Part shown: one piece after another, positions 6,478-13,848 of the stretch
Numbering within the stretch: position 1 is the first letter of the stretch
How the letters are laid out: each line of letters begins with the position of its first letter
Assembly: GCA_047626155.1 (NCBI GenBank)
Contig: JBLHRR010000150.1
Location: forward strand, 1 to 14,432
Length of the DNA: 14,432 nucleotides
Source: CALGLS01 sp047626155
GTDB lineage: Bacteria > Bacteroidota > Bacteroidia > Chitinophagales > Saprospiraceae
Direction: 5' to 3'
The notes under the pieces: generated by a model
Databases searched by the model: none
The model's input: the letters and a program-made list of their open reading frames with translations, nothing else
Told to the model about the DNA's origin: nothing
Position numbers and translations under genes: made by a program

Positions 6478-9400
6478 ATGACCGCAAAATCTAACCCCGA
6501 AATAATAATCCAAGGCGCTAGAACAAACAACCTAAAAAACATATCATTACGCATCCCCCACAACCAATTCATAGTAGTAACTGGAATATCAGGATCAGGA
6601 AAATCCAGCCTCGTATTTGAAATAATCGCCAAAGAAGGACAACGCCGATACTTCGAAACGCTACCTTCTTTCGCTCGACAATTTATGGGGAAATTAAACC
6701 GCCCTGATGTAGACGAAATTGAAGGACTCTCTCCAGTGATTGCCATTGGACAACATACGACGGGGATGCACGCACGTTCTACCGTTGGGACAATGTCGGA
6801 CATTTATGACTTGTTGCGTTTGTTGTTTGCAAGGACCGGAACGACTCCTAAAAACATAGCACTTTCTCGCGCCCTCTTTTCCTTCAACTCCCCAATTGGA
6901 AAATGTAAACGTTGCAATGGAATTGGTAAAGAAGAACAAATAGATATTAACCGCCTAATCACCTTTCCAGAAAAATCAATTAGAGAAGGAGCATTGGCGC
7001 CCACCTTACCCAATGGCTACATCATGTATTCTCAAGTGACTATTGATGTGCTGAATCAAGTTTGCGAAGCCGAAGGGTTTAGTGTTGATATCCCGTGGAA
7101 TGAATTGACGGATCTGCAGCGCGAAGTGATTTTGCATGGAAGCAATAAAATCAAAGTACCTTTTGGAAAGCACCCTTTGGAGTCGCGGTTGAAGTGGACC
7201 GGGATTAAGGCCAAACCTCGAGAAGAAGGGCATTACAAAGGAATGATTCCGATTATGTCCGATATTCTTAGACGAGATCGAAATGCCAATATTCTCAAGT
7301 ATGTGCATGCGGTGACCTGCCCCGTTTGTAATGGAACTCGTTTGAACGACGATGCTTTAAGTATTAGCGTTTATGGGAAATCAATAGCGGAAATAGTGGC
7401 CTTGGAATTGAACGAATTGAAAGGGTGGATTCAGTCAAATACTTGGGGAGTGGTGGCGAAAGAAATTGTCAATAAAGTTGAGGCGCAAGTTGATCTGTTG
7501 GAAGATTTGGGATTGGGTCATTTGACTTTAGGTCGATCCTCGAAATCGCTTCGTGCTAGCGAGATTCAGCGTATTCGAGTGGCCAATCAAATCTTAGTTC
7601 CGCTAAGTGATGTGCTTTATGTTTTTGATGAGCCGAGTATTGGCTTGCATCGAGAAGAGAACGAAAGATTGATTTATCATTTTAAAAAACTCGTTGAAAA
7701 AGGGAACACGGTTATTGTGGTGGAGCATGATCTGGATACCATTACCAGCGCCGATCATATCATAGAGATTGGTCCAGCAGCTGGAGTCAATGGGGGAGAG
7801 CTTATTTTTAATGGTTCGCTTTCTGAGTTTTCTCAAAATGAGAAATTGAAAAACAATAGTCCTACGTACAGGGCGATTGGCGGTTTAACGGTGGACGGTG
7901 GACGGGCCTACGATCGCGGGAACCGTCCACCGTCCACCGTCCTTCCGTCCACCGTTAAACCGTCCTTCCGTCTTATCGGATGTCAAGAAAGAAATCTGAA
8001 AAATATTGATGTTGAATTTCAGATTGGAAAATTAAATGTGGTCAGTGGAAGGTCGGGGGTTGGGAAATCTAGTTTGGTAAAAGGCACTTTGCTAACAGTA
8101 GTCCGACAACAGTTGGGGATGGAAGTTGGTGAACCTGCGAAGCTGACCCGTCATGAAAATATAGAGGCCATCAATAAACTGATTTTCATAGATCATTCCC
8201 CCATAGGAAAAACACCTCGCAGTAATCCCGCCACCTATCTAGGAATCTCAGATCATATTCGGGACCTCTATGCTAGTCTGCCCGAATCAAAAATGCAAGG
8301 ATTCACCAAGTCTCGATTTTCATTCAACAACAAAGGAGGACGATGCGAAACCTGTCAAGGCGCTGGAAAAACGCAGATCGGCATGCACTTTTTGGGTAAT
8401 GTGGACTTGGTCTGCGGCACCTGCAACGGGGACCGATTCAACGAGGAATCCCTTCTGGTAAAATACAATGGATTGTCGATTGCGGATTGTTATAAATTAT
8501 CAATCAATGAAGCCATGACCTTTTTTTTAGATCAGAAAAAGGTCTTGGCAGGACTCAAAACATTACAAGAAATAGGACTTGGATATTTAACACTAGGGCA
8601 ATCCTCCACCACACTTTCGGGGGGAGAAGCACAGCGCATTAAAATTGCAAATCAACTACAGAAAAAAGATACTGGCGATACCTTGTATGTGATCATTGAA
8701 CCAAGTATTGGATTGCATCACGATGATATTAAATCGCTACTCCAATTGTTTGACAGCATTAAGCAGAAAGGCAATACGATAGTTTGCATTGAGCAAAATG
8801 AAGCCATCATTGGTTGGAGCGATTGGCATATTGAACTCGGCCCCAAGTCTGGTGCAGCCGGAGGTGCGATTGTTTATCAGGGCATTCCTAAAGTGGAACC
8901 AAAAAACAGCCCGAAGGAAGCGCAAAAAGGAAAACGGAGTAATATTGTTATTAATGACATTCTATTGAATGGAGTAAGGACTCATGGTCTTAAAAATATT
9001 GATGTTCGTATTCCGAAAAATCAGTTGACCGTAGTCACCGGGGTTTCCGGAAGTGGAAAATCATCATTGGTATACGACACACTATTTGCGGAATCCAATG
9101 CCCGATTTACGGAATCCTTATCGACTTACAATAGAAGTTTTCTTCAACAGAACAGTGAAGCTGAAATAGAATCTTTCTCCGGTTTGGGGCCAGCCATAGG
9201 GATCAATAGAAAGGGAGGAGCTCCTTCGAAGCGATCAACGGTTGGAACACTCTCAGGAGTGTACGATGCATTTAGATTGTTATACTCCAGGATTGCTCAA
9301 CAAGAAGGAGAAGTCTTTACCGCCCAACATTTCTCTTACAACCATCATCTCGGCGCCTGTCCGGAATGTGAAGGCCTCGGGGTGAAGCGTAAATGCGATC

Positions 9401-11358
9401 CGGATGAGGTGATCGTTTTTCGGGAGAAATCCATTTTCGAAGGTGGAGTATCTGTGAATAAGGCCATTGCTTATTATGCCGATGTTAATGGTCAATTCCT
9501 TGCAACGCTAAAGGAAGTGGCTAAACAAAAGAACTGGAATATCGAAGGTCCATGGGAGCGACTAGAAGAGGAAGTAAAGGAGGTTATTCTGTATGGAACG
9601 GGCGATGCGATCTGGGATGTCACCTGGGCGTTTAATACCAAATCGAGATCTGGAACACAAACCTTAACAGCAAAATGGCTTGGGTTCTGTAATTATATAG
9701 ATGAGGAGTATCAGCGAAAACGGCATAACAAAAATATCAAAATTCTAGAAGAATTATTACATGATGAGGTCTGTTCAACTTGCCAAGGAAGCCGATTAAA
9801 ATCGGACTTACTAAGTACTAAATTTCTTGGGAAAAGTATTCATGAACTTTCTAAATTGAATATTGCGTCTTGTCTTGAATTGATTGAGCAGCTAAATAGT
9901 AACAAAAATAATACAATTGAAAATAAAATTTATAACAAAGTAAATACAATTGTATTGGCTATCAGTAAAGTTGTCTTACCGGCAGTCAGAGCATCGTTGA
10001 AAACCATTGTCGATCTTGGATTGGGTTATTTAAATTTGGATAGAGCAGTGAGCACCCTTTCCGGAGGGGAGCGGCAGCGGGTTATGCTCGCAGGTCAATT
10101 GTCTACGCACCTGTTTGGCGTTACCTATGTTTTGGATGAACCAACTATAGGGTTGGATGAAGGGCAAGTAGCCGTTTTATCAAAAGCACTAAAAAGAATG
10201 GTAGCCAATGGAAATACTGTGGTAGTGGTGGAACACGATCTGTCTTTTATTCGAACTGCCGATTACCTGATTGAAATGGGACCGGGTGCTGGAAGCTTAG
10301 GGGGCGAAGTAATTTACCAAGGGAAGGTTTCCGACATTGCTAAAGCAAAACATTCAGTGACCTATAAGATGATTCATGATCAGCGAGTCGTTTCAGCGCG
10401 CACCCTAGACCTAAAGGGAATGCAGCCCGCTCCTCCGGGGAAATTGGGAGGACTTCCTTTTGGCGTGAAAGGAGCATTTGCCAATAATCTTAAGTTTATT
10501 GATGTAGGGTTTTATTCCCGACAAATAATAGCAATCAAGGGTGTTTCGGGAAGTGGAAAATCATCTTTGATTAAAGAGGTGTTGTATAGTTCTTGGCTAA
10601 AAAATCGGCCGGTTGGTTGTACTTCCCTAAATGGATTGGACCAATTTAGCGACGTATTGTTAATTGATCAGGAGCTGCTTACGCAAAACAGATTGAGCAC
10701 GCCCGTTACATATACTGGAATTATCGAGCAGATAAAAACCATATTTTCAAAAACAGCATTCGCGAAAAAAGAAGGACTGAAGAAAGCGGACTTTTCATAC
10801 CAAAGTAAGAATGGGAAGTGTGCTACTTGCGGTGGTCATGGAAAGCTAAAAACAAGTATGGATTTCATGAGCGACATCTGGCTGACTTGTGATAGCTGCA
10901 AAGGAATGCGTTACAATGATTCTATTCTAGCTTGTAAGTTTCAAGAGCGTTCCATTGGTGAAGTATTGCGGATGACCGTGCAAGAGGCGATTGAGTTTTT
11001 CAATGCTGAAGCCATTCCTATTGTGGGAAGTTTGGATATCCTAAAGAGGGTAGGAGTCGGGCACTTATTGTTAGGACAATCTGGGAATACCTTGTCTGGC
11101 GGAGAAGCGCAGCGTTTGAAACTGGCTACTTCCATGATGCAGAAACGAAAAGGGGCGACCTTGTATCTTTTTGATGAACCGAGTACGGGGCTGCATTATT
11201 TTGATATTCTAAAATTAATTACTGTTTTTCAATCGATTGTTGATAGGGGAGATACCCTGCTTTTTATTGAGCACAATAGTACTTTGATTGAGGCTGCGGG
11301 TCAGGTGATTACGTTGGGGCCGGGTAGTGGGGAGAGTGGGGGAGAGGTAATGGTTTGA
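6478..11358 (+). CDS. Tandem double UvrA-like protein with four ABC ATPase domains
   Basis: One uninterrupted 1626-residue frame holds two UvrA-like units (about 1-805 and 821-1626), each starting with the same R-T-x-x-LKNI strand. Walker A motifs are at 36-44, 524-532, 855-863 and 1355-1363. Signatures are LRASEIQR (358-365, degenerate), then LSGGE at 713, 1194 and 1539. Walker B is DE at 384-385, IE at 740-741 (Asp lost), DE at 1220-1221 and DE at 1566-1567. The H-loop is His417, Gln773 (lost), His1253 and His1599. Each unit has Cys pairs of UvrA zinc modules: 143/146, 281/284, 623/626 with 646/649; and 961/964, 1099/1102, 1448/1451 with 1471/1474. Canonical UvrA is about 940 residues; these units are about 800 because the UvrB-binding insertion and the first CPxC pair are absent, as in UvrA2/DrrC-type proteins. 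A DNA-binding ATPase in repair, DNA-ligand resistance or element defence is inferred; canonical excision repair is unlikely. An in-frame TAA 12 bases upstream fixes ATG 6478 as the first start. Confidence 0.95.
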   Translation: MTAKSNPEIIIQGARTNNLKNISLRIPHNQFIVVTGISGSGKSSLVFEIIAKEGQRRYFETLPSFARQFMGKLNRPDVDEIEGLSPVIAIGQHTTGMHARSTVGTMSDIYDLLRLLFARTGTTPKNIALSRALFSFNSPIGKCKRCNGIGKEEQIDINRLITFPEKSIREGALAPTLPNGYIMYSQVTIDVLNQVCEAEGFSVDIPWNELTDLQREVILHGSNKIKVPFGKHPLESRLKWTGIKAKPREEGHYKGMIPIMSDILRRDRNANILKYVHAVTCPVCNGTRLNDDALSISVYGKSIAEIVALELNELKGWIQSNTWGVVAKEIVNKVEAQVDLLEDLGLGHLTLGRSSKSLRASEIQRIRVANQILVPLSDVLYVFDEPSIGLHREENERLIYHFKKLVEKGNTVIVVEHDLDTITSADHIIEIGPAAGVNGGELIFNGSLSEFSQNEKLKNNSPTYRAIGGLTVDGGRAYDRGNRPPSTVLPSTVKPSFRLIGCQERNLKNIDVEFQIGKLNVVSGRSGVGKSSLVKGTLLTVVRQQLGMEVGEPAKLTRHENIEAINKLIFIDHSPIGKTPRSNPATYLGISDHIRDLYASLPESKMQGFTKSRFSFNNKGGRCETCQGAGKTQIGMHFLGNVDLVCGTCNGDRFNEESLLVKYNGLSIADCYKLSINEAMTFFLDQKKVLAGLKTLQEIGLGYLTLGQSSTTLSGGEAQRIKIANQLQKKDTGDTLYVIIEPSIGLHHDDIKSLLQLFDSIKQKGNTIVCIEQNEAIIGWSDWHIELGPKSGAAGGAIVYQGIPKVEPKNSPKEAQKGKRSNIVINDILLNGVRTHGLKNIDVRIPKNQLTVVTGVSGSGKSSLVYDTLFAESNARFTESLSTYNRSFLQQNSEAEIESFSGLGPAIGINRKGGAPSKRSTVGTLSGVYDAFRLLYSRIAQQEGEVFTAQHFSYNHHLGACPECEGLGVKRKCDPDEVIVFREKSIFEGGVSVNKAIAYYADVNGQFLATLKEVAKQKNWNIEGPWERLEEEVKEVILYGTGDAIWDVTWAFNTKSRSGTQTLTAKWLGFCNYIDEEYQRKRHNKNIKILEELLHDEVCSTCQGSRLKSDLLSTKFLGKSIHELSKLNIASCLELIEQLNSNKNNTIENKIYNKVNTIVLAISKVVLPAVRASLKTIVDLGLGYLNLDRAVSTLSGGERQRVMLAGQLSTHLFGVTYVLDEPTIGLDEGQVAVLSKALKRMVANGNTVVVVEHDLSFIRTADYLIEMGPGAGSLGGEVIYQGKVSDIAKAKHSVTYKMIHDQRVVSARTLDLKGMQPAPPGKLGGLPFGVKGAFANNLKFIDVGFYSRQIIAIKGVSGSGKSSLIKEVLYSSWLKNRPVGCTSLNGLDQFSDVLLIDQELLTQNRLSTPVTYTGIIEQIKTIFSKTAFAKKEGLKKADFSYQSKNGKCATCGGHGKLKTSMDFMSDIWLTCDSCKGMRYNDSILACKFQERSIGEVLRMTVQEAIEFFNAEAIPIVGSLDILKRVGVGHLLLGQSGNTLSGGEAQRLKLATSMMQKRKGATLYLFDEPSTGLHYFDILKLITVFQSIVDRGDTLLFIEHNSTLIEAAGQVITLGPGSGESGGEVMV
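7881..7972. repeat. Heptanucleotide inverted repeat embedded in the UvrA-like coding sequence
   Basis: The left arm (7888-7905) is ACGGTGGACGGTGGACGG, about two and a half copies of the heptamer CGGTGGA. Its exact 18-base complement is at 7923-7940, with a 17-nt loop. A second perfect pairing joins 7881-7894 to 7949-7962 (14 bp). CCGTCCTTCCGTC occurs twice (7937-7949, 7960-7972). The encoded segment, about residues 468-499 (including DGGRAYDRGNRPPSTVLPS), is polar and low in complexity and lies in the linker between ATPase domains 1 and 2, where insertions are tolerated. It is much more G+C-rich than its surroundings. An in-frame captured intergenic repeat is the simplest reading. Confidence 0.85.
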
Positions 11359-11391
11359 GGTGTTTTCATTATCCCATAAATTACCAAAAAC

Positions 11392-11441
11392 AAAACATCC
11401 CGATCATGGAACCTAAGCGTACCAATAATCGGGATGTCTTT
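11392..11441. terminator. Bidirectional intrinsic terminator after the UvrA-like gene
   Basis: ACATCCCGAT (11395-11404) pairs perfectly with ATCGGGATGT (11428-11437), flanked by AAA on the left and CTTTT on the right, so a stem plus U tract forms on either strand. It ends the + strand UvrA-like transcript (stop at 11356-11358) and the - strand material that ends at 11460. Confidence 0.8.
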
Positions 11442-11459
11442 TACCCTAAGGAAGTGTAT

Positions 11460-11855
11460 TTATCCTTTAATAAATCTGCTCTTATATCGTTGATTATTCT
11501 CTTGGACAATTAAAATATAAAATCCTGATTCGAGCTTATTAATATCTAATTGGATGTTATTACTTCCTATTGCCTTCAGCTCACGTTTAACTAATTGTCC
11601 CAATTGGTTGTAGACTTCAAAGTAGAGTTTATCACTTTTAATCAAGGCGTCTGGTAAGATGAAATTTAAGGATGACGTTGCAGGATTAGGATTGATTAAA
11701 AAATCGTTTCCTAATGGTCTATTCCCATCTTTCCACTCCACTACACGTAATTCAGAATATTCAAAAGCACCGTTAAAATTAATTTGTTTTAATTTGTAAT
11801 AGTTAATTCCATTCACTGGATTTTTATGTATAAAGTCGTAGTAATGGCTGGCTGG
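11460..11855 (-). pseudogene. Relic: C-terminal T9SS type A sorting domain of a lost secreted protein
   Basis: The frame encodes a type IX secretion sorting tail: NPVNGINYYKLKQ, the usual end of the last Ig-like repeat, then INPNPATSSLNF and VYNQLGQLVKRE, closing with LESGFYILIVQENNQRYKSRFIKG. Such tails sit at the end of secreted proteins hundreds of residues long and have no function alone. Here only about 130 codons remain. The conserved reading starts near 11850, just after an in-frame TAA (11856-11858), and has no signal peptide. The GTG at 11816 falls inside the conserved NPVNG motif, so it is not a real start. It is therefore the surviving 3' end of a deleted gene, next to the TMEM175 relic. 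Confidence 0.75.
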
Positions 11856-11885
11856 TTACAAGGTCCGGGAGAATGGATTTTAATA

Positions 11886-11972
11886 TCAGCATCTTTCATT
11901 TCCAAAAAATATAATGGCAATAATGATAGCAAGTACGCCGTCGCTGAATGCTTCTAATTTTTCACTATTTAT
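11886..11972 (-). pseudogene. Relic: N-terminus of a TMEM175-family (DUF1211) potassium-channel-like protein
   Basis: The frame reads (I)NSEKLEAFSDGVLAIIIAI, close to the hallmark N-terminal helix of prokaryotic TMEM175 channels (LEAFSDGVxAIxIT). Three lesions are visible. The expected ATG at 11972 reads ATA. A six-base homopolymer (A at 11904-11909, T on the coding strand) breaks the frame, since one base fewer would continue into LEMK, as the family does. The sequence is then lost before the T9SS relic at 11855. The relic overlaps the end of the reductase gene (stop at 11965) by a few bases, so it was probably once the next gene in that operon. Confidence 0.55.
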
Positions 11973-12495
11973 TTAAAACTTCTTTAAATTCACCAATGCT
12001 TTCTTGAATTTCTCCCAAATGATCACCTATTACTTTTCCGTCTTTAAAGTTATCGAAGAAGGAAGGCAAACTATAAGTTGTTCCAATCGTTGCTCCTTGA
12101 TATGGCAAAGAATGAAGGAGATACTTTAGATTAGTAGCTCCAGCTCCTGGTCCTGGTGAAGTACTCATGAGCAGCACCGGTTTTTCATCAAAAACTTTTT
12201 TCCCTCTTCTACTTAACCAATCAATAATGTTTTTAAAGAAAGCAGGAGTGCCGCCATTATGTTCCGGTGAAGAAATGATGAAACCATCGTGTTCTTTAAT
12301 CAAGGATATTAATTCCGTTATTTTTTCAGGTGTTTGGTCTGGATCCATGTTAATGGAATACATAGGAATGTCCCAACTTTTGATGTCTAAAACCTTCACC
12401 TCAGAATTATTAATTAGTGAAGCCGTAAATTTAACCAATTGATGATTGATAGACATAGCATGGTTACTCCCGGCAAAGGCAAGAATTTTTTTCAT
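11965..12495 (-). CDS. NAD(P)H-dependent FMN reductase (flavodoxin fold)
   Basis: The 176-residue protein is of the NADPH-dependent FMN reductase family, cytoplasmic flavoenzymes that reduce FMN, quinones, azo dyes or nitro compounds with two electrons. MKKILAFAGSNHAMSINHQL carries the FMN phosphate-binding loop after the first strand (residues 9-18). SSPEHNGGTPAFFKNIIDWL (75-94) matches the family's PEYNGSxPGxLKNAIDWLS flavin-contact motif, and STSPGPGAGA (111-120) is the third flavin loop. It has full length and no signal peptide. Its physiological substrate cannot be read from sequence. A palindrome about 38-52 bases upstream of the start may bind a regulator. The TMEM175 relic overlaps its 3' end; no good terminator follows. 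Confidence 0.88.
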   Translation of the reverse strand: MKKILAFAGSNHAMSINHQLVKFTASLINNSEVKVLDIKSWDIPMYSINMDPDQTPEKITELISLIKEHDGFIISSPEHNGGTPAFFKNIIDWLSRRGKKVFDEKPVLLMSTSPGPGAGATNLKYLLHSLPYQGATIGTTYSLPSFFDNFKDGKVIGDHLGEIQESIGEFKEVLNK

Positions 12496-12531
12496 TCGTT
12501 TAAAATTTAATTTATTAGGAAAATTGTATCG

Positions 12532-12547
12532 GTACTTCCGTAAGTAA
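12532..12547 (-). promoter_or_regulatory. Operator-like inverted repeat upstream of the FMN reductase gene
   Basis: TACTT-CCGT-AAGTA (12533-12546) extends to GGTACTT/AAGTAAC with one mismatch. Its position, about 38-52 bases before the start at 12495, is suitable for a repressor overlapping the promoter. TACTT/AAGTA-type half sites are used by HxlR/DUF24-family redox-sensing repressors, which often control flavin reductases. No such regulator is encoded nearby, so the assignment is a guess. Confidence 0.35.
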
Positions 12548-12714
12548 CAACAAAAAATTAACTTTCCACGAAAGAAATCGGGAAATTATTTCTTGTGTAA
12601 TACTAAGAAGTATTCGACTGTTTTATTTTTATTTCTTCAAGGGATATTTGAGGTTCTTGGTCATCTACCCTCATGATATGCAGGCTTGCATTATTTCAGG
12701 ATCGGCCATTGTTC

Positions 12715-13314
12715 CTATTGCGGCAAATCCGTATCATAAGTCACTGCTACCATCTCCGGTACTTTCATTTCAGTACTTCCCAAGCTAAACAAATTTCTGT
12801 TGACCATCGCGGTACCTTTCACATGAAGGGGATTCGTACTGGTCACAGAAAAGGTGCTGCTCATATCTTGGCTCAAACCTTTCATATTCAGTTTCATATC
12901 GGCGGTATAAGTCCCATCACTTTGTTTTTTGACATTCATAATGTCCATTGTGGCAGTCGTGTATTTTTCGATATTGAAAAAGTCAGGTGCTTTTAAATGG
13001 TCGGTCAATCCATCGCTTTTTTCCCAAATAGAACTTAGATCAATAGCTAAAGAAGCATCGAGCGTTTCTATTTCTGAAGCCGCATTGGTCACTACATTCA
13101 TTTTTGTAAAGTGCCAGCTTTTAAATTCGCCATTGGCACTATAACGGTCATTGGCAGCCGCAAAGGTGATTGCCCCACCTGTTACCATTTTTTCTGACTT
13201 TGTTGTTTGGGTGGAGGTCGAGGTGCTTACTGCTTTCTTAGAAGTATTACAGCCGAAGTAACAGGCGGTAGTCAATAAGAATAAGAACGAGAGATTTTTT
13301 TTTGTGAAAGGCAT
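12715..13314 (-). CDS. YceI-like lipoprotein
   Basis: The 199-residue protein begins MPFTKKNLSFLFLLTTACYF, then GC: a lipoprotein-type signal with Cys22 the likely lipid anchor (the lipobox YFGC is a poor match). A Ser/Thr-rich linker follows (about 23-42). Residues about 48-197 fit the YceI lipocalin-like beta barrel: ITFAAANDRYSANGEFKSWHF at the start (47-67), a LDASLAIDLSS strand, the GLTDHLKAPDFFNIEKYTTA signature of this family (102-121), and VNRNLFSLGS near the end. YceI proteins bind isoprenoid-type lipids in the periplasm or on membranes; the ligand here is unknown. The gene lies between the CDGSH and reductase genes on the same strand, but gaps of over 200 bases with hairpins argue for separate transcripts. 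Confidence 0.85.
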   Translation of the reverse strand: MPFTKKNLSFLFLLTTACYFGCNTSKKAVSTSTSTQTTKSEKMVTGGAITFAAANDRYSANGEFKSWHFTKMNVVTNAASEIETLDASLAIDLSSIWEKSDGLTDHLKAPDFFNIEKYTTATMDIMNVKKQSDGTYTADMKLNMKGLSQDMSSTFSVTSTNPLHVKGTAMVNRNLFSLGSTEMKVPEMVAVTYDTDLPQ

Positions 13315-13547
13315 GTTATATTTTTTTAGATTCTTGGTTTGACTGTTTGGGTTTGTCTTTTAAAGTGGTTCTTGGTCATATTTAGTGGGTTTGGTAAAGA
13401 AGGGGGACCAGGGTGGATAAAGGTAGATCAGGCTTGCTCACTAATGTATTGGGCGCGAACTAAGAGAACCCTGATCTACCTATCTATCCTGATTTACCCA
13501 CTATAAATGACGGAGTACCTTTTAAAGTAAACGTTAATACTTTGTTT
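13315..13547. other. Intergenic gap between CDGSH and YceI-like genes
   Basis: The part next to 13314 should hold the YceI-like gene's promoter, though no clear motif is seen. The rest contains the long inverted repeat at 13414-13490. No coding frame is apparent. Confidence 0.5.
13414..13490. repeat. Interrupted inverted repeat, possible dispersed element or terminator
   Basis: AGGTAGATCAGG (13421-13432) pairs perfectly with CCTGATCTACCT (13470-13481). With a 3-base bulge, GGATA (13414-13418) extends the pairing to TATCC at 13485-13489. The loop is about 37 nt. The right side also carries a near-direct repeat, CCTGATCTACC (13470) and CCTGATTTACC (13489). It lies downstream of the CDGSH gene on its strand, so it could act as that gene's transcript end, but no U tract is present. 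Confidence 0.5.
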
Positions 13548-13787
13548 TTACAAACTAGCATGAGCGCCATCACAGTATGGAGGATTCTTAGTCTGTTTGC
13601 ACATACACATCGCGGCAGTTTTAGGTTCTTCTGCTTGAAAAACTTTGGGAGAAAAATCACTTCCTTTATGTGCTCCATTGCACCATGGCTGATTTTCCGA
13701 AATTCCACATGAACACCAGGCGTATTTTTTTCCTTCTTCTAATTGTTCCATTTGCGGTACTTTGCCCGCTACTTTTGCTTTATCCAT
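13548..13787 (-). CDS. Tandem CDGSH-type iron-sulfur protein
   Basis: The 79-residue protein has two CDGSH (mitoNEET-type) motifs: CSCGISENQPWCNGAH (Cys25, Cys27, Cys36, His40) and CMCKQTKNPPYCDGAH (Cys61, Cys63, Cys72, His76). Each supplies the three-Cys, one-His ligand set of a 2Fe-2S cluster. It would be a small cytoplasmic redox or cluster-transfer protein; it has no membrane anchor or signal. Length and spacing are typical of bacterial double-CDGSH proteins. The ligands are complete. The second motif is only three residues from the C-terminus, so it relies on a full-length product. ATG at 13787 is the only start upstream of the KYAWCSCG core that keeps the usual N-terminal strand. It appears to be a single-gene unit. 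Confidence 0.93.
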   Translation of the reverse strand: MDKAKVAGKVPQMEQLEEGKKYAWCSCGISENQPWCNGAHKGSDFSPKVFQAEEPKTAAMCMCKQTKNPPYCDGAHASL

Positions 13788-13827
13788 AATTATTTGATTT
13801 TGATTTACGCAAAAGTCGCTAAAAATA

Positions 13828-13841
13828 AATACATATGTATT
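13828..13841. promoter_or_regulatory. Perfect 14-bp palindrome upstream of the CDGSH gene
   Basis: AATACATATGTATT is fully self-complementary, lies 41-54 bases upstream of the CDGSH start and ends seven bases before the MITE-like element. It could bind a dimeric regulator, but AT-rich palindromes of this length also arise by chance. Confidence 0.3.
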
Positions 13842-13848
13842 AAGCTAG

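Noticed and set aside
7881..7972. CRISPR-like array
   Set aside because: The units are 7 bases, in opposite orientation, and have no unique spacers of CRISPR length. They lie inside a gene, and no cas gene is present.
8800..8960. Two separate uvrA genes, or a frameshift-joined pair
   Set aside because: The frame is continuous with no stop between the units, and a normal polar linker (about residues 805-820) joins them. There is no internal start site that looks preferred.
6471..9495. Several - strand open frames of 60-110 codons lying inside the UvrA-like gene
   Set aside because: They are shadows of a clearly coding + strand frame with conserved motifs throughout, and none encodes a recognisable protein.
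13484..13708. A 74-codon - strand frame overlapping the CDGSH gene
   Set aside because: It is in another frame of the same strand, and the CDGSH frame has both complete metal-ligand motifs.
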